The notes beneath the pieces were generated by a model, which saw only the letters and a list, made by a program, of their open reading frames with translations, was not told the origin of the DNA and did no database searches. From Macrocybe gigantea (taxonomy: Eukaryota; Basidiomycota; Agaricomycetes; Agaricales; Callistosporiaceae): a DNA stretch of 35,486 nucleotides. The stretch covers positions 1 to 35,486 of the forward strand of contig SJRY01000029.1 of NCBI GenBank assembly GCA_011319805.1, written 5' to 3'. Shown here piece after piece: positions 11,248 to 21,275 of this stretch (the stretch's first letter is position 1; every line of letters starts with the position of its first letter). The translations under genes were made by a program, and so were the position numbers.

Positions 11248-13325
11248 TCAATGCTCATGAAGGGAAAAGCGCTCCTTGTGAATCGCTTCATGGCAGTCCG
11301 CAACATACACCTTACGCTCGGCCATGAGTTCGAGTCGCAGTTCCTTGGCCTCCTCGAGGCTCATGGCAAAGCCGTCGATTTCATTGAAGATGAGATCCTG
11401 AAGTTCCACAGGAAGGCTAGACAGCGCGTCACTTCTCTCCTTGACGAGCTCATACCACCAGTCACGCCGTTGACATGGCACGTTGGCTGTGGAGATAATG
11501 CGAGCATTGGGGTCGACAAGAAAAACTGCCAATACCTTCCTATGGCCGGGTTTTGAGGGGTCCGCAAGTCGGAATGGCTGGACTTTGTGTTGCAGGATAT
11601 TGGGCCAAACGAGAAGACGGCCTTCCGGAGTATTTACAGAGCCGACGTCTTGCAGCCCGGGACCACGTTGTTTACAGCCAAAGACGACCCGGAGCCAGTC
11701 ATGTTGGTCGTACGGGTAGCGCACACGATGCACATCTCGGACGTCAGAATACTGACGGAAGGCAAGGCGGCTTGTCGTGATATTGACGCTATCATAGTAA
11801 TAAACTGCACTGGCGCAGATATGTTCGTTCTGAAATGATGTTAGACCGTTAACGGACTTTTTTCACCTAGCAACATGGGAACAAACGTACAAGTTGACCC
11901 TCGACATGCCAGCTTCCACCTTCGTATGGCGGCTTTTCTGGCGTAAGGTGTATGTTGACCAGCTTTACGATCACCTGGATGCCGCTGTTCTTGTAATCTC
12001 TGGAAAGGTCAACTGTTCTCTCCGGTTTAATTGAAGTTGTCCCAGCAATGAAAATTTTTGCAGAGATATTGTCGGGAACTTGGAAAGGGCTGAATGTTGA
12101 TGGAGGTTCAGGCTGAACGATGTGCTGCGTATCAGCATGCCATTTCTTGCGCCGAATTGTGTAAGATGTCCAATCCTCGCCGGGGTCTCTTTGCGGACCT
12201 TCCTCGTCTGGGATGTTCTCAAACTCTCGATCATATTTGCACGTTTCGTAGATGATTCGAGGATAACGAAAGGTTCCGGCTTTTAAAGGGGTAAGGCACG
12301 TATTCCAGAGAGGGATGGCACAAGCGATGATTTGTTCCAGAAGAGAGTATAATCCTCTATGCTGGACTGGGTGCAGATTGTTCACGTAACTTGTGATTCT
12401 GGAGCCCAGATTTTAGACATGGGAGATACAGTCATACAGAAACGTGATACCTAGGATGTTCCGCATCAGATATGTCGACATCACAAGGCAGCCATTGGAA
12501 CCTGTGGCTGTATGGGTCGCTGAGAGGGACCCAACTGACTTGGCCTTCTTCACTTCGGCGAATAGGTATGGCGACACCTTCGCCGCTCCTTCGGATGCAG
12601 TCGTCCAGACCGACCCGGCCATCCGGCAATATTTTGCTTCTCCCGTATACGAGCGGGAACAATGATGGGTGAACCAGATCGAGGACTTTCTCATCCGAGT
12701 CCGGATGCCAATCGCCTTGCGCAGGCGACGCACCTTCCAGAGGCACCACAGCAATCTTGAGAGCTTCCTTGAGATGGAAAGGAACTGCGGTGTCGGACTT
12801 TACCACGTCCCCTCTATAGATGGAGACGGAGCCAGTGCGCTCAAATTCCTGAGCCTTATATCTCAGTTCTTCTATGCACCAATCTGCCATTCTCTCAGAG
12901 ACTTCGACCCCATTTAACTTAGCGGACAGCATTTCTGACCGCCATTTGGCGACGATCTCCGAGTTCTTCATCTACAGAAAGGAAATTCAAAAAAAGGTTG
13001 CCAATGCAACCTATGCAGCGGGAAACAGACCTTTTCATGCCAATCTGGCTTGTCGGTTATCTCATCCATGAAGCGCATCATTGTAAACTCGCGAAGGGTA
13101 GTGAGAGGCAACCTAGACACGAATATCGATATGAGTGACCGCAAGCTGAAACTGGACGCTGTCATACACAGGTCCTCTGTATGCCAGAGCACTCAGCAGA
13201 TTGGGAAAAATATGAAATCCAACAAGATTCGCTCGTTGAGCATTGTCTTCTTCGTTTGCAGTGTATTCTCTAGTGTATATGTAGTCCAGTGGCAAACCGA
13301 ACCCCGGAAGGCGTGTGGGGGCCAT
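11248..13325 (-). CDS. DUF4246 family protein (paralogue A, intact)
   Basis: A fungal DUF4246 protein, assembled from about five exons with clean splice sites and no frame break. It starts MAPTRLPGFGLPL at 13325. Later blocks are LPLTTLREFTMMRFMDEITD, then ERMADWCIEELRYKAQEFE, VKSDTAVPFHLKEAL, LVHPSLFPLVYGRSKILPDG, HRFQWLPCDVDI, NNLHPVQHRGLYSLLEQII, PLWNTCLTPLK, VIVKLVNIHLTPEKPPYEGG, WHVEGQLNEHI (split by an intron near 11885), GRLLVWPNILQHKVQPFRLAD, KPGHRK and FLVDPNARIISTANVPCQRRDWW. The order HxE (His codon 11906-11908), distal His (codon 11587-11589) and Arg in KPGHRK resembles the metal/2-oxoglutarate triad of double-stranded beta-helix dioxygenases. That is my inference; the family's reaction is not known to me. 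It is tandem with paralogue B, which lies upstream on the same strand. Confidence 0.85.
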
Positions 13326-13818
13326 TTCGCAAAATGCGCGTTTAGATGGTGAAGTACGGTCAGTGGCAAACGAGGGGCAGAGGGAATGCCATGCGGATGG
13401 TGCATGCTTGATATATTTGAAAGGGCCTGTGTACTTGAGTAGGGCATGTGGTATGTACCACGTCGTGTATCAATCTGTTGATCTAGGGTCTCGCAGCGTA
13501 TTGGCCACCGCGAAGACCAAAAAAATGATATTCGGATGACATTGGTTCTGCTACCGGTGCAAGTGCTCGCAAAGACAAAGTGGGATCTTGGCAAACTGTA
13601 ACGTGTTTTGAAAGTCATTGATCATCTCTGCTAACAGCACATATCCGCTCAGGCGAGAGATAAAAGAGTCCGACGCATGCATTGCTGAGCGTATCTTTTC
13701 GTCCTTGGTATCACTATTGGCGTTTGGCCATAAGTAACTGGTATGGCGTGGTCGGGAGCACATGAAAAGGTGTAAGAGGGCAATCGGGCGTCAGTGACGA
13801 GATGCGACATAAGCGGAG
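13326..13818. other. Spacer between the two DUF4246 paralogues
   Basis: About 490 bp separate the end of paralogue B from the start of paralogue A, both read leftward. It should hold the promoter of A and the 3' end of B. Open frames across it (for example on the minus strand 13193-13763) show no DUF4246 similarity, so the tandem duplication does not appear to have left an extra gene fragment here. Confidence 0.45.
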
Positions 13819-15890
13819 CTAATGTTTTCGAAGAGGGAACCTTTTCTCCCCGAGCTTCCGACCGTACTCCGCTTGACATGCCTTCTGTTCGGCTACGAGC
13901 TCAAGCCTCAGGCGTTCGGCTTCTAGGGAGCTGATCGGAAAATCGTCGACTTGTTCAAAGATCTGCTCTCGAAGCTCGGCTGGCAGATTAGATATCACAT
14001 TGGTGCTGTCGCAGACCGCATCGCTCCACCAGTCACGTCGTTGACAGGGCACATTGGCAGTAGAGATGATGCGGATGTTAGGGTCGACAAGGAAGAAAAT
14101 TAAGAGCTTTTGATGGCCTGGTTTTGACGGGTCCGCCAGTTTGAATGGCTCAGCACGGTATAGCAGTATGTTCGGCCAGACGAGCAATCGACCTTCTGGA
14201 GCGTCTACGGTACCCATGTCCTGCATCGGCGGTCCGTCTAGGTCACAACCAAAGACAGCGTAAATCCATTCATAGGAATCAGGATCCTCTTCACAGAGCC
14301 TGCTCAGCGTCCCTTCTACTTCTGAATATTTGCGAAAGGCGAACCGGCTTGTGGTGACATTGACACTTTCATAAGAATAAATTGCGCACGCGCAGATATG
14401 CTCGTTCTAAAAAAAGTAGAAAATAGGCACTGTATCACTCCTCTCGAGGAAAATGATACGCACCAATTGTCCTTCGACATGCCAATCCCCCCCTCTGTAT
14501 TCTGGTTTGTCGGGCGTGAGATGCACATTTACCAATTTGACGATCACCTGAAGACCTCGGTCGCTGTAATCCCTTCGGAGGTCAACTGTCTTTTCCGGTC
14601 TCAGTGCTCTTATTCCCAGAGTGAATGATTGATCTCCAGGTTCAACCGAGATCTGGAACGGCATAAAAGTCATGGGTGGCTCGGGTTGGACTATACGTCG
14701 TCTGTGGTTGTACCAATCTATGCGCTGACACATACACATATTCTTCCTCATGTGGCTCCTTCCGAGGACCCTCGTTTTCTGGTATGTCCTCGAACGCCGG
14801 GTCATAGATGACTTCTTCGTATCCGATACGTGGTTGCCGGATTGTCCTTGCTTTCAGGGGCGTAAGAGACATGTTCCAAAGGGGAATAATACAGTCGATG
14901 ATCTGCTCAACCGTGGCGTACAGTTGTCTGTGATTCACCGGGTGAAGGTGTTGATATAACTGGTGACTCTGAACGGAATTGAGAGAGGAACGACGGACGG
15001 AGTTGACTGTGATAATACCTGGCATTGGCGTTGGAAATATCAACCTCGCAAGGCAGCCATTGAAATTTCTGGCTATATGACAACTCCAGGTAGTCCTCCC
15101 ATTCGCATAGAGATGACGGGTTTGAAGAGCATTCCCTGCGCGACGGAACAGGCAAGATAACACCTTCTCCACTTCGTCGGACGCAGTCAGCAAGTCTACA
15201 TGTGTCACTCGGCAGAATTCTGCTCTTCCCGTACACAAGCGGATATAGGGACGGATGGACCAAGTCAAGAGTCTGCTCCGCAGAATTTGGCCGTCGAACT
15301 CGTTCTTGTGGCAGCGTAGCCTCCAGGTGCGCGACGCCAGTTCGAAGTATTTCCTTGACGTGAAAAGGAACGGCGATGTCGGATTTGACGACGTCTCCTG
15401 TGTAGACAGACACAGCCCCATTTTCTTCAAGTATTTGGGCTTTGTACTGAAGTTCTTCGATGCACCAGTTTGCCATTCTTTCCGAAACGTCTATCCCCTC
15501 AACAGACAACATTTCCGACTTCCATTGCATCACAATATCCTTGTCACGTATCTGGGGAAAGGTTACATATGCATGGTCATCAAGCGCAATGATACTACGA
15601 TACCTTCTTATGCCAATCTCGTCTGTCCGTTATCTCATTCATGAGGCGCATCATCGTGAGCTCGCGAAGTGTGACAAGGGGTAGCCTTTGCATGCATGCA
15701 CGCCGTCAGTAAACATGTTCATAGCAGTTTAAAAGACTATCCCATACGAAATGTCGTGGCATCGAGCGACCTTCGTTAGCGTATGCAGCAGGCTGGGAAA
15801 GAAACGGAACGGTCTGACATGCTTTCCATCGTCCAGATGAGAAGGGAGATTCAGAGGCAGACCAAATCCTGGAAGAAGCTGCGAAGCCAT
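13819..15890 (-). CDS. DUF4246 family protein (paralogue B, probably decaying)
   Basis: Tandem copy of paralogue A with the same intron plan. It starts MASQLLPGFGLPLNLPS at 15890 and goes on through LPLVTLRELTMMRLMNEITD, ERMANWCIEELQYKAQILE, DIAVPFHVKEIL, LVHPSLYPLVYGKSRILPS, QKFQWLPCEVDI, HLHPVNHRQLYATVEQII, PLWNMSLTPLK, VIVKLVNVHLTPDKPEYRGG, WHVEGQLNEHI and GRLLVWPNILLYRAEPFKLAD. The last block lacks the His present in A: Tyr is encoded at 14158-14160. The frame also breaks once between the EGPRKEPHEE block and the IVQPEPP block (about 14690-14790), where one extra base or two missing bases must be assumed. Near 14970 the frame is kept only if the second AG of a tandem acceptor is used. It may be a pseudogene or a non-catalytic paralogue; the frame break could also be a sequencing error. 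Confidence 0.75.
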
Positions 15891-16234
15891 TTCCTATGTG
15901 GAGAAACAGGGCAGAGTCAAAGATTCAGAGTCCTGGCACACGGTTGGCATCGTGTTTGAACTCATGGAGAGACGGTTGGGTATCAAAGCTTGCGCCAGGA
16001 TCTCGGCGTCGTGGGCCGAATAGGGTCCACAACGTCCGACTGCCTTAAAGCTGCATATGTCGCCGTGGGTTGACGCGTGATGCCTTGCAAAAGTGAGCTT
16101 TGTGGGAGACGTGACAGAGATTGCTGAGATTCAAAAGCTGATGCACGAAAAGATTCATTACTGTAACATATTACATGGTATTTAAACTCGGATGGCTACC
16201 TTCAACGACGAGGGTAGGAAACCGCTCACAGGCA
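15891..16234. other. Spacer between CDC37 and DUF4246 paralogue B
   Basis: This 344-bp stretch follows the CDC37 stop and precedes the DUF4246 B start, both genes reading leftward. It holds the promoter of B and the 3' untranslated end of CDC37. I see no coding sequence, RNA gene or repeat. Confidence 0.45.
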
Positions 16235-17945
16235 CTATGCTGCCACTGCACTGTTTGACGAGCTCCCTTCGGTCCCTGTCTGGTCGCGAATTCCACCTTC
16301 TGCAAAATTCAGGATGCCAGCCATGTCCAACTGCTGCACGACGTATTCCGCCTCCGGCACGTCCATGTCGCCAAGAACCCTATTGACGTCGACTAGTTTG
16401 CCGCCCTTGAGTGCCTCCTGCATTTCCTTGGAAAACCCGCTGAACACGTCCCATCTGAACTGCAGCGCCTTGCGGACCTCACCGACATCCAGTTTCCCTG
16501 CTTCTTCTCCTTCCAAGACAATTTCTTCAGGAGGAGGGCCGTCTGGGACGTTGAATGTGATGTCCTGATTCGGATTCTCCGGGACAAGCTGGATTTGCTC
16601 TTTCCCGGTAGATTCTTGAATGGATGCCTCCACGCGAGAGACGAGGTGTGCGTAAGTGTTCTCGACATCGTCAATGAACACCTTCTCAGCGCGTTTGTCT
16701 CCAGCGATCATCCTTTTACCACGAGTTAGCGATTCGATGAAAGATGGAAGAACAAATCGACTGACTTTTTGAAGAAAATGGCGACACCGTCCCTGCCAAG
16801 TTTCTCGCAGTATTGCAGCAGGAGACTCTGGTGGACACATTGCTTTGCGTATTTTGGTTTCTTGTCGCTCTGCGCCTTGAAGGCAGCCACGAGCAATGCG
16901 TCTGACGCGCCAGGCACAAAGATGTCGCGGTGTTGTTGGATGAACTCGAACGATTTCTCATATGCCTTGAGCGGTATTTTCGAGAACGCTTCGAGATTTG
17001 GTGTCATCTCTGGAAGACTCTCCTCTTCCTCTTCACCGCCTTCTCCTTCTTGTTGGGCCGATTCAGCAGCGGCGACTCCTTTCGGATTCAAGACTTCATA
17101 TTCTGCCTTGGTTTCCTTTGACTTTCCCTTCTTGCTGACTTTTGCAGCCGGTATGGCTGAAGGCGGTTCCGATTTCGTTGGAACGTACTGTGGTCAAGTG
17201 TCAATACGTCTGTACGACAAATAAGAATGCAGTGCATACATACCTTGCTCTCGAAACCCTCGTGGATGTCATCGCTTGTAATGTGCTTTCTCTGCTCCTT
17301 TAGTTCATTTTCTAGTTTGACCGCATCCTCCTCAACCGTCTTCCCCAATCTGATGACATGATCCGCCATGATGTCGGCGAGGGCCTTGCCCAGCCGCTCC
17401 TCCTTCTCCGATTCGGTCACATTGGCTCCTTTGACCTTGTTCTTCGCGTCCTCCGCAACTTGTTTGAGTAGAGAAAGAATCATACCGTCGTAGGTTTGCT
17501 CAAACTTGTTCGGGTCATTAGTCGGTGGACAGTCTTTTGATGGATTCGTTTGAAGACGTTGAACGAGGGAATTGAAGTATGCCGTGGCGGACATCGAAGA
17601 CGACGGGTCAGAGAGTGTTTTGGAGATATCTGTGATCCTAGGAAGGAGGACTTTATTGCATGCGATGCCGGCCTCAAGACGTGCGATAGTGGCTTTTCTC
17701 AGCTCTCGCTTCTCGTGAATGTCTCGTTGCTTCCATCTGCAAGATTATAGATACAGAAGATTGAGAGTTTTATCATCTCGATACACACCGGATAAGAGAG
17801 CGCTTGTCGACGTTGGGATGTCCTTCGATATCTGAATCGTCGGAGAGCTACGATCGGTGAAAATAGATAAGAACGGAGATGGTCATCAACGCAGGCTTTG
17901 CACGCGCACCTCGAGCTGGTCCCACTTTGAGTAGTTGAGCGGCAT
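16235..17945 (-). CDS. CDC37: Hsp90 co-chaperone Cdc37
   Basis: Cdc37 loads client protein kinases onto Hsp90 in the cytosol and nucleus. Five exons (17910-17945, 17789-17847, 17244-17736, 16766-17187, 16235-16712) join in frame to 495 residues. The start MPLNYSKWDQLELSDDSDIEGHPNVD is the hallmark N terminus; its SDDSDIE segment carries the serine that CK2 phosphorylates in homologues. It continues RWKQRDIHEKRELRKATI, then the middle domain with KIPLKAYEKSFEFIQQHRDIF, CVHQSLLLQYCEKLGRDGV and AGDKRAEKVFIDDVENTYAHL. The C-terminal part has KALQFRWDVFSGFSKEMQEAL and ends in SAVAA. All conserved blocks are present with no break. It is divergent with the TPR/F-box gene, and a heat-shock element lies about 85 bp upstream. 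Confidence 0.96.
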
Positions 17946-18285
17946 GGAGTATGAAGTGAGTGAAGGCGCGATGGGCGTTTTTGGATGCTTGATCGTGTCC
18001 TGGATTATCAACAACAGGCAACCACCGTCGAATTTTCTCGAATCCTCCATCGTTACTCCGTCCACCCCTCCATCTCCCTCGAGACGATACTTGTTTAGAA
18101 AGTTGCGTCCCAGATGTTGAATTTTTTTACTCCCTTCTCCTCAATATCGTCAGTGTTCTGCAGTCGCCAACTCGAATCCGTGTTTTCCAGCTACCTTTTT
18201 AGGAAACACCGCCAAACACCGCCATCACAACATTGTGCACTCTCTCAACTTGGCCCCGTTTTCAGCATTCCTGTCACTCACGAAA
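17946..18285. promoter_or_regulatory. Divergent promoter region, CDC37 / TPR-F-box gene
   Basis: This 340-bp stretch separates the ATGs of two divergent genes. It contains the heat-shock element at 18029-18043 and a pyrimidine-rich tract in plus-strand view (about 18050-18090). The element is closer to CDC37 but could act on both genes. Confidence 0.6.
18029..18043 (-). promoter_or_regulatory. Heat-shock element (three nGAAn units)
   Basis: The sequence cGAAttTTCtcGAAt is a perfect match to three alternating nGAAn units, the binding site of trimeric heat-shock factor Hsf1. A fourth unit (CTC instead of TTC at 18045-18047) is partial. It lies about 85 bp upstream of the CDC37 start codon. CDC37 works with Hsp90, so heat-shock control is sensible, though binding is inferred from sequence alone. 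Confidence 0.65.
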
Positions 18286-20017
18286 ATGTCTTGGAAGGCA
18301 CCTTTTAATCGCGGCATAGACAATTTCCATGTCTCTAAACTAGATGAGGCGCTCGAAAATTTCAACGAAGTACGTCGCCGCATGGTCTCCACACGCCACG
18401 CTTTTATTGGCATTTTGCTCTGTTGACTGACATCGCGTCCCAATCCGCGGCGTGCAGGCATGCCGGAAAGATGGAGCGAGGCAATATATGGTCTATGACT
18501 GTCGTGCGGCTGTGTACGAAAGGCTCGGTCGACCAAAAGATGCTCTGCGGGACGCTCGGAAAGTCATTGAAATTGCACCGGACAGGTGGCAGGGGTACTC
18601 CCGTTCCGCAAGGCTTCTCCTACAAGCACGGAGATTCGACGCGTCTCTCACGATGATCTCAATGTCACTCGAGAGGCTTAAACCTGCTGACGCGAAGCGC
18701 CGCCACGAGCTGCTGAAATTAAAACAGGACGTCCTCGCCGCCATGCAGGCGCCCGACCACCCTACACCCATTAAACATCGGCCTTATTATTTCGGCGAGC
18801 TTCCAGTTGAGATCGTGGCGGAGATATTCCGTGCACTCGTTACTGAGGATTCCACCAATCTCATCCTCCTTCTGCACATCTGCAAGCATTGGCGCAACGT
18901 CGCGTGGAACACGCCTTCATTGTGGGATAAGTTGGTGCTCACCGCGCATCACCCCACTCGCAAGACGACATTGTGGCTAAAGCAGTCACGTGGAAGGATC
19001 CGCGAACTGTGTGTCCGCGTCGGCGTCTTCAGAGACCCGGATTGGCCGTTCCCACAGCTTTGCCAGCTGCAGTGGACCCACCTCCGCGCCTGCAGAATAG
19101 AAGGCTGGGACATTTCGAAATACCTAGAGTCGATCGGCATGTCGCATATACTTGCCTTTTTGGAAGAGCTGGAAGTCATTGACATTCGGAGAGATCTCGC
19201 ACCGACGAAACGAGACGCGCTTTTCATGCCCAAGGCTCGGATGCGCAAGCTCACACTGGATACGGCCAGCTTCTCGTGGCACAGTATACCCGATCGCTTG
19301 CAAAACCTGACCTATCTTCACGTTCAAGACTGCGGGATCAACCATGAGAGCATCTTGGCTACTTTGGAAGCAAATCCGCGCCTGCAGACGCTCATCTATG
19401 ACATCAACACGCGGGAGGTGTGGACCTCTCCTCGCCGGGCCGAACCGCTGATCCTCTCGCACCTCACCCATCTGGAGCTGGCGGGTCCTTTGGCGTCAGA
19501 CATACTGGAGGAGGTGTCAACATCGTCATTGCAGATCCTGCGCATCGTTAGGGCGACCAAATCTTTAGACCGCGCGTTCGGCACCCCGGCGGACAGGGGT
19601 TCGGCTCAGCTGACGAACCTCTGCATCTCGCTTTGCTCCGTCACGCCAGCATCTGTCGTCAGCTTCCTGCAGGAAACGCCAACGCTGCAAATTTTGGAGG
19701 TGTCACGACTTGCAAACGTCGCCAACGAGGTCGTGGAGGCGCTCGCATCTCCACCACTAGAAAATGGGCCACTGTGCCCCGATCTTATAACTCTGAATAT
19801 ATCTCATTCTCCGGACATGCAAACAGGTCCCTTGGTCCGTCTCGTGCGAACGCGCAAAGCTAGCGTGATGGCTAATCAAGGCATAAGGCCAATCCAAGCC
19901 CTGAACGCTGATGGGTGCAGTCAACTGGATCCTAAGTGGATACCCTGGTTCAGAGAAAATGTGTCCAATGTAAGCTGTGTCTATATGACCAGGAAGGAAG
20001 CTTCCTGGCGACGATGA
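18286..20017 (+). CDS. TPR / F-box / leucine-rich-repeat protein (Pof3/Dia2-type)
   Basis: Exons 18286-18369 and 18458-20017 join in frame to 547 residues. The start MSWKAPFNRGIDNFHVSKLDEALENF leads into tetratricopeptide repeats (YDCRAAVYERLGRPKDALRDARKVIEIAP, about residues 45-75, with a further unit to about 115). An F-box follows (PVEIVAEIFRALV, then LLHICKHWRNVAWNTPSLW, about 143-190) and then irregular leucine-rich repeats to the end (LTYLHVQDCGI, LTHLELAGPL, LITLNISHSPDM). The TPR-F-box-LRR order matches fission-yeast Pof3 and budding-yeast Dia2, SCF ubiquitin-ligase adaptors linked to replication and genome stability. The family is clear; exact orthology is an inference. No frame break is seen. 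Confidence 0.88.
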
Positions 20018-20385
20018 GATCCTCTAGGCGAGTTTATCTACAATATATCCCTATACCAAAAGGCCTAAATGAGCTGAAACATAGATACGGACCAATGATG
20101 TTCCAGTAAACATCCTAAGCTTGGGTTAATTTGAAGGGGTTGATGTCCAATTCAGCGGTGTATTGATCTTGAATGATTAGTCTTGGTATAACGGACTATG
20201 TGCGGAAAGGAGAATCGTGTATTACCACCTGTACTCGGGTAACGGGAACTGAAATGGACTCCGCTTACATCCGCTGTCTCGACCACAAGGATATCACAGG
20301 CAAGTATTTCATTTCTACTCATGTAAGATGGCTAAATGACTAGACACATTAAGCAGTATGCACGAGATAGCGGAGTCCACCCCCC
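20018..20385. other. Convergent intergenic region
   Basis: About 370 bp lie between the stop of the TPR/F-box gene and the stop of the ABM-type gene. It should contain both 3' ends. No open frame with family features, RNA gene or repeat is visible. Confidence 0.45.
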
Positions 20386-21161
20386 TTAGGCTGCTTTCAA
20401 CAGGTTAGTGTGCTTGATGTCAACATCAGCGATTCTGTGAAGTTCTTGAACAAGCGGGGGGAACTGATCCTGCTTGACAATGTCGACGTGGGCCTGCATT
20501 CCTTGTCCGTGAACACAACAACTTTACGAATCGCCGCGCAAAGCACACCTGAACACTGTCCCAGCCGATGACGCTGAGGAACGTCCCTTCATATTCTTTG
20601 CTCGCGCCGCCGGCGACGCCATGGCACGGGGCGGTCTTCGCCAGCGCCTCACCCAAGGTCGTCAATGCGGCCACAAGGCTTTCAGCCGACGTCTCAGGCT
20701 TCAGTTTAAGACGGACGATCTCGGTCGTAGGAGCTGCAAAAGCAGACATCGCGTCTGCGGTGAATTCGACATGTTCGATCCTAGCCTCCCCGACAAAATT
20801 TCGCTCCATGGTGTCGGCGACCTGACGGAAGTTGTCGGCAGTGAGTAGCTTCTTGTGGTGCTCAAGAGACGCCCATTCTGACGAGAGGCGTGAGCATGCG
20901 ACGGATCAACATGTTATGAGCAAGACGACTCGACGAACCGATGATAAGAAATCCCTTGCTACTATCCTCTGCAACTAGGCCGTAGTAGGCGCTGAACAGA
21001 TAACGATCAGAACCTGGGAAACGTGGGATACCATTGGATCTTGAAACGTACCTGCCAAAACCTTCTGTTTGCTTGATCAAGCTGAGACCTTCGTTGATGA
21101 CGGATTTGTCTGTCAGGAAGGTCTCAGAGGGGGTAAAGAGGACGACTTCGACTACCGGCAT
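20386..21161 (-). CDS. Dimeric alpha+beta barrel (ABM-like) protein
   Basis: A small protein of about 200 residues, encoded by four exons that join cleanly. It starts MPVVEVVLFTPSETFLTD, followed by GLSLIKQTEGFGSAYYGLVAED, GFLIIEWASLEHHKKLLTAD and the second half with EIVRLKLKPETSAESLVAALTTL, TFLSVIGWDSVQAHVDIVKQ, and ends HTNLLKAA. Two similar halves, each with a strand-helix-strand and a W-x-S-(V/L)-(E/Q)-x-H motif (EWASLEHH, GWDSVQAH), fit a duplicated antibiotic-biosynthesis-monooxygenase/stress-response barrel. Members include small monooxygenases and non-enzymatic stress proteins, so no reaction is assigned. It lies 115 bp downstream of MSH5 on the same strand. Confidence 0.75.
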
Positions 21162-21275
21162 GTTGTGTTGTGAGCAAGTCCGGCCATTCTGGATGCGACC
21201 ACCGTCTTCTTGGACAGCGGCAACTCGGTGTAGTGGTTACAAATCCATGTGACCGTTACGTCACTACAAATACAG

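Noticed and set aside
16769..17224. Plus-strand frame of 151 residues
   Set aside because: It is antisense to CDC37 exons whose reading frame and splice joins are exact.
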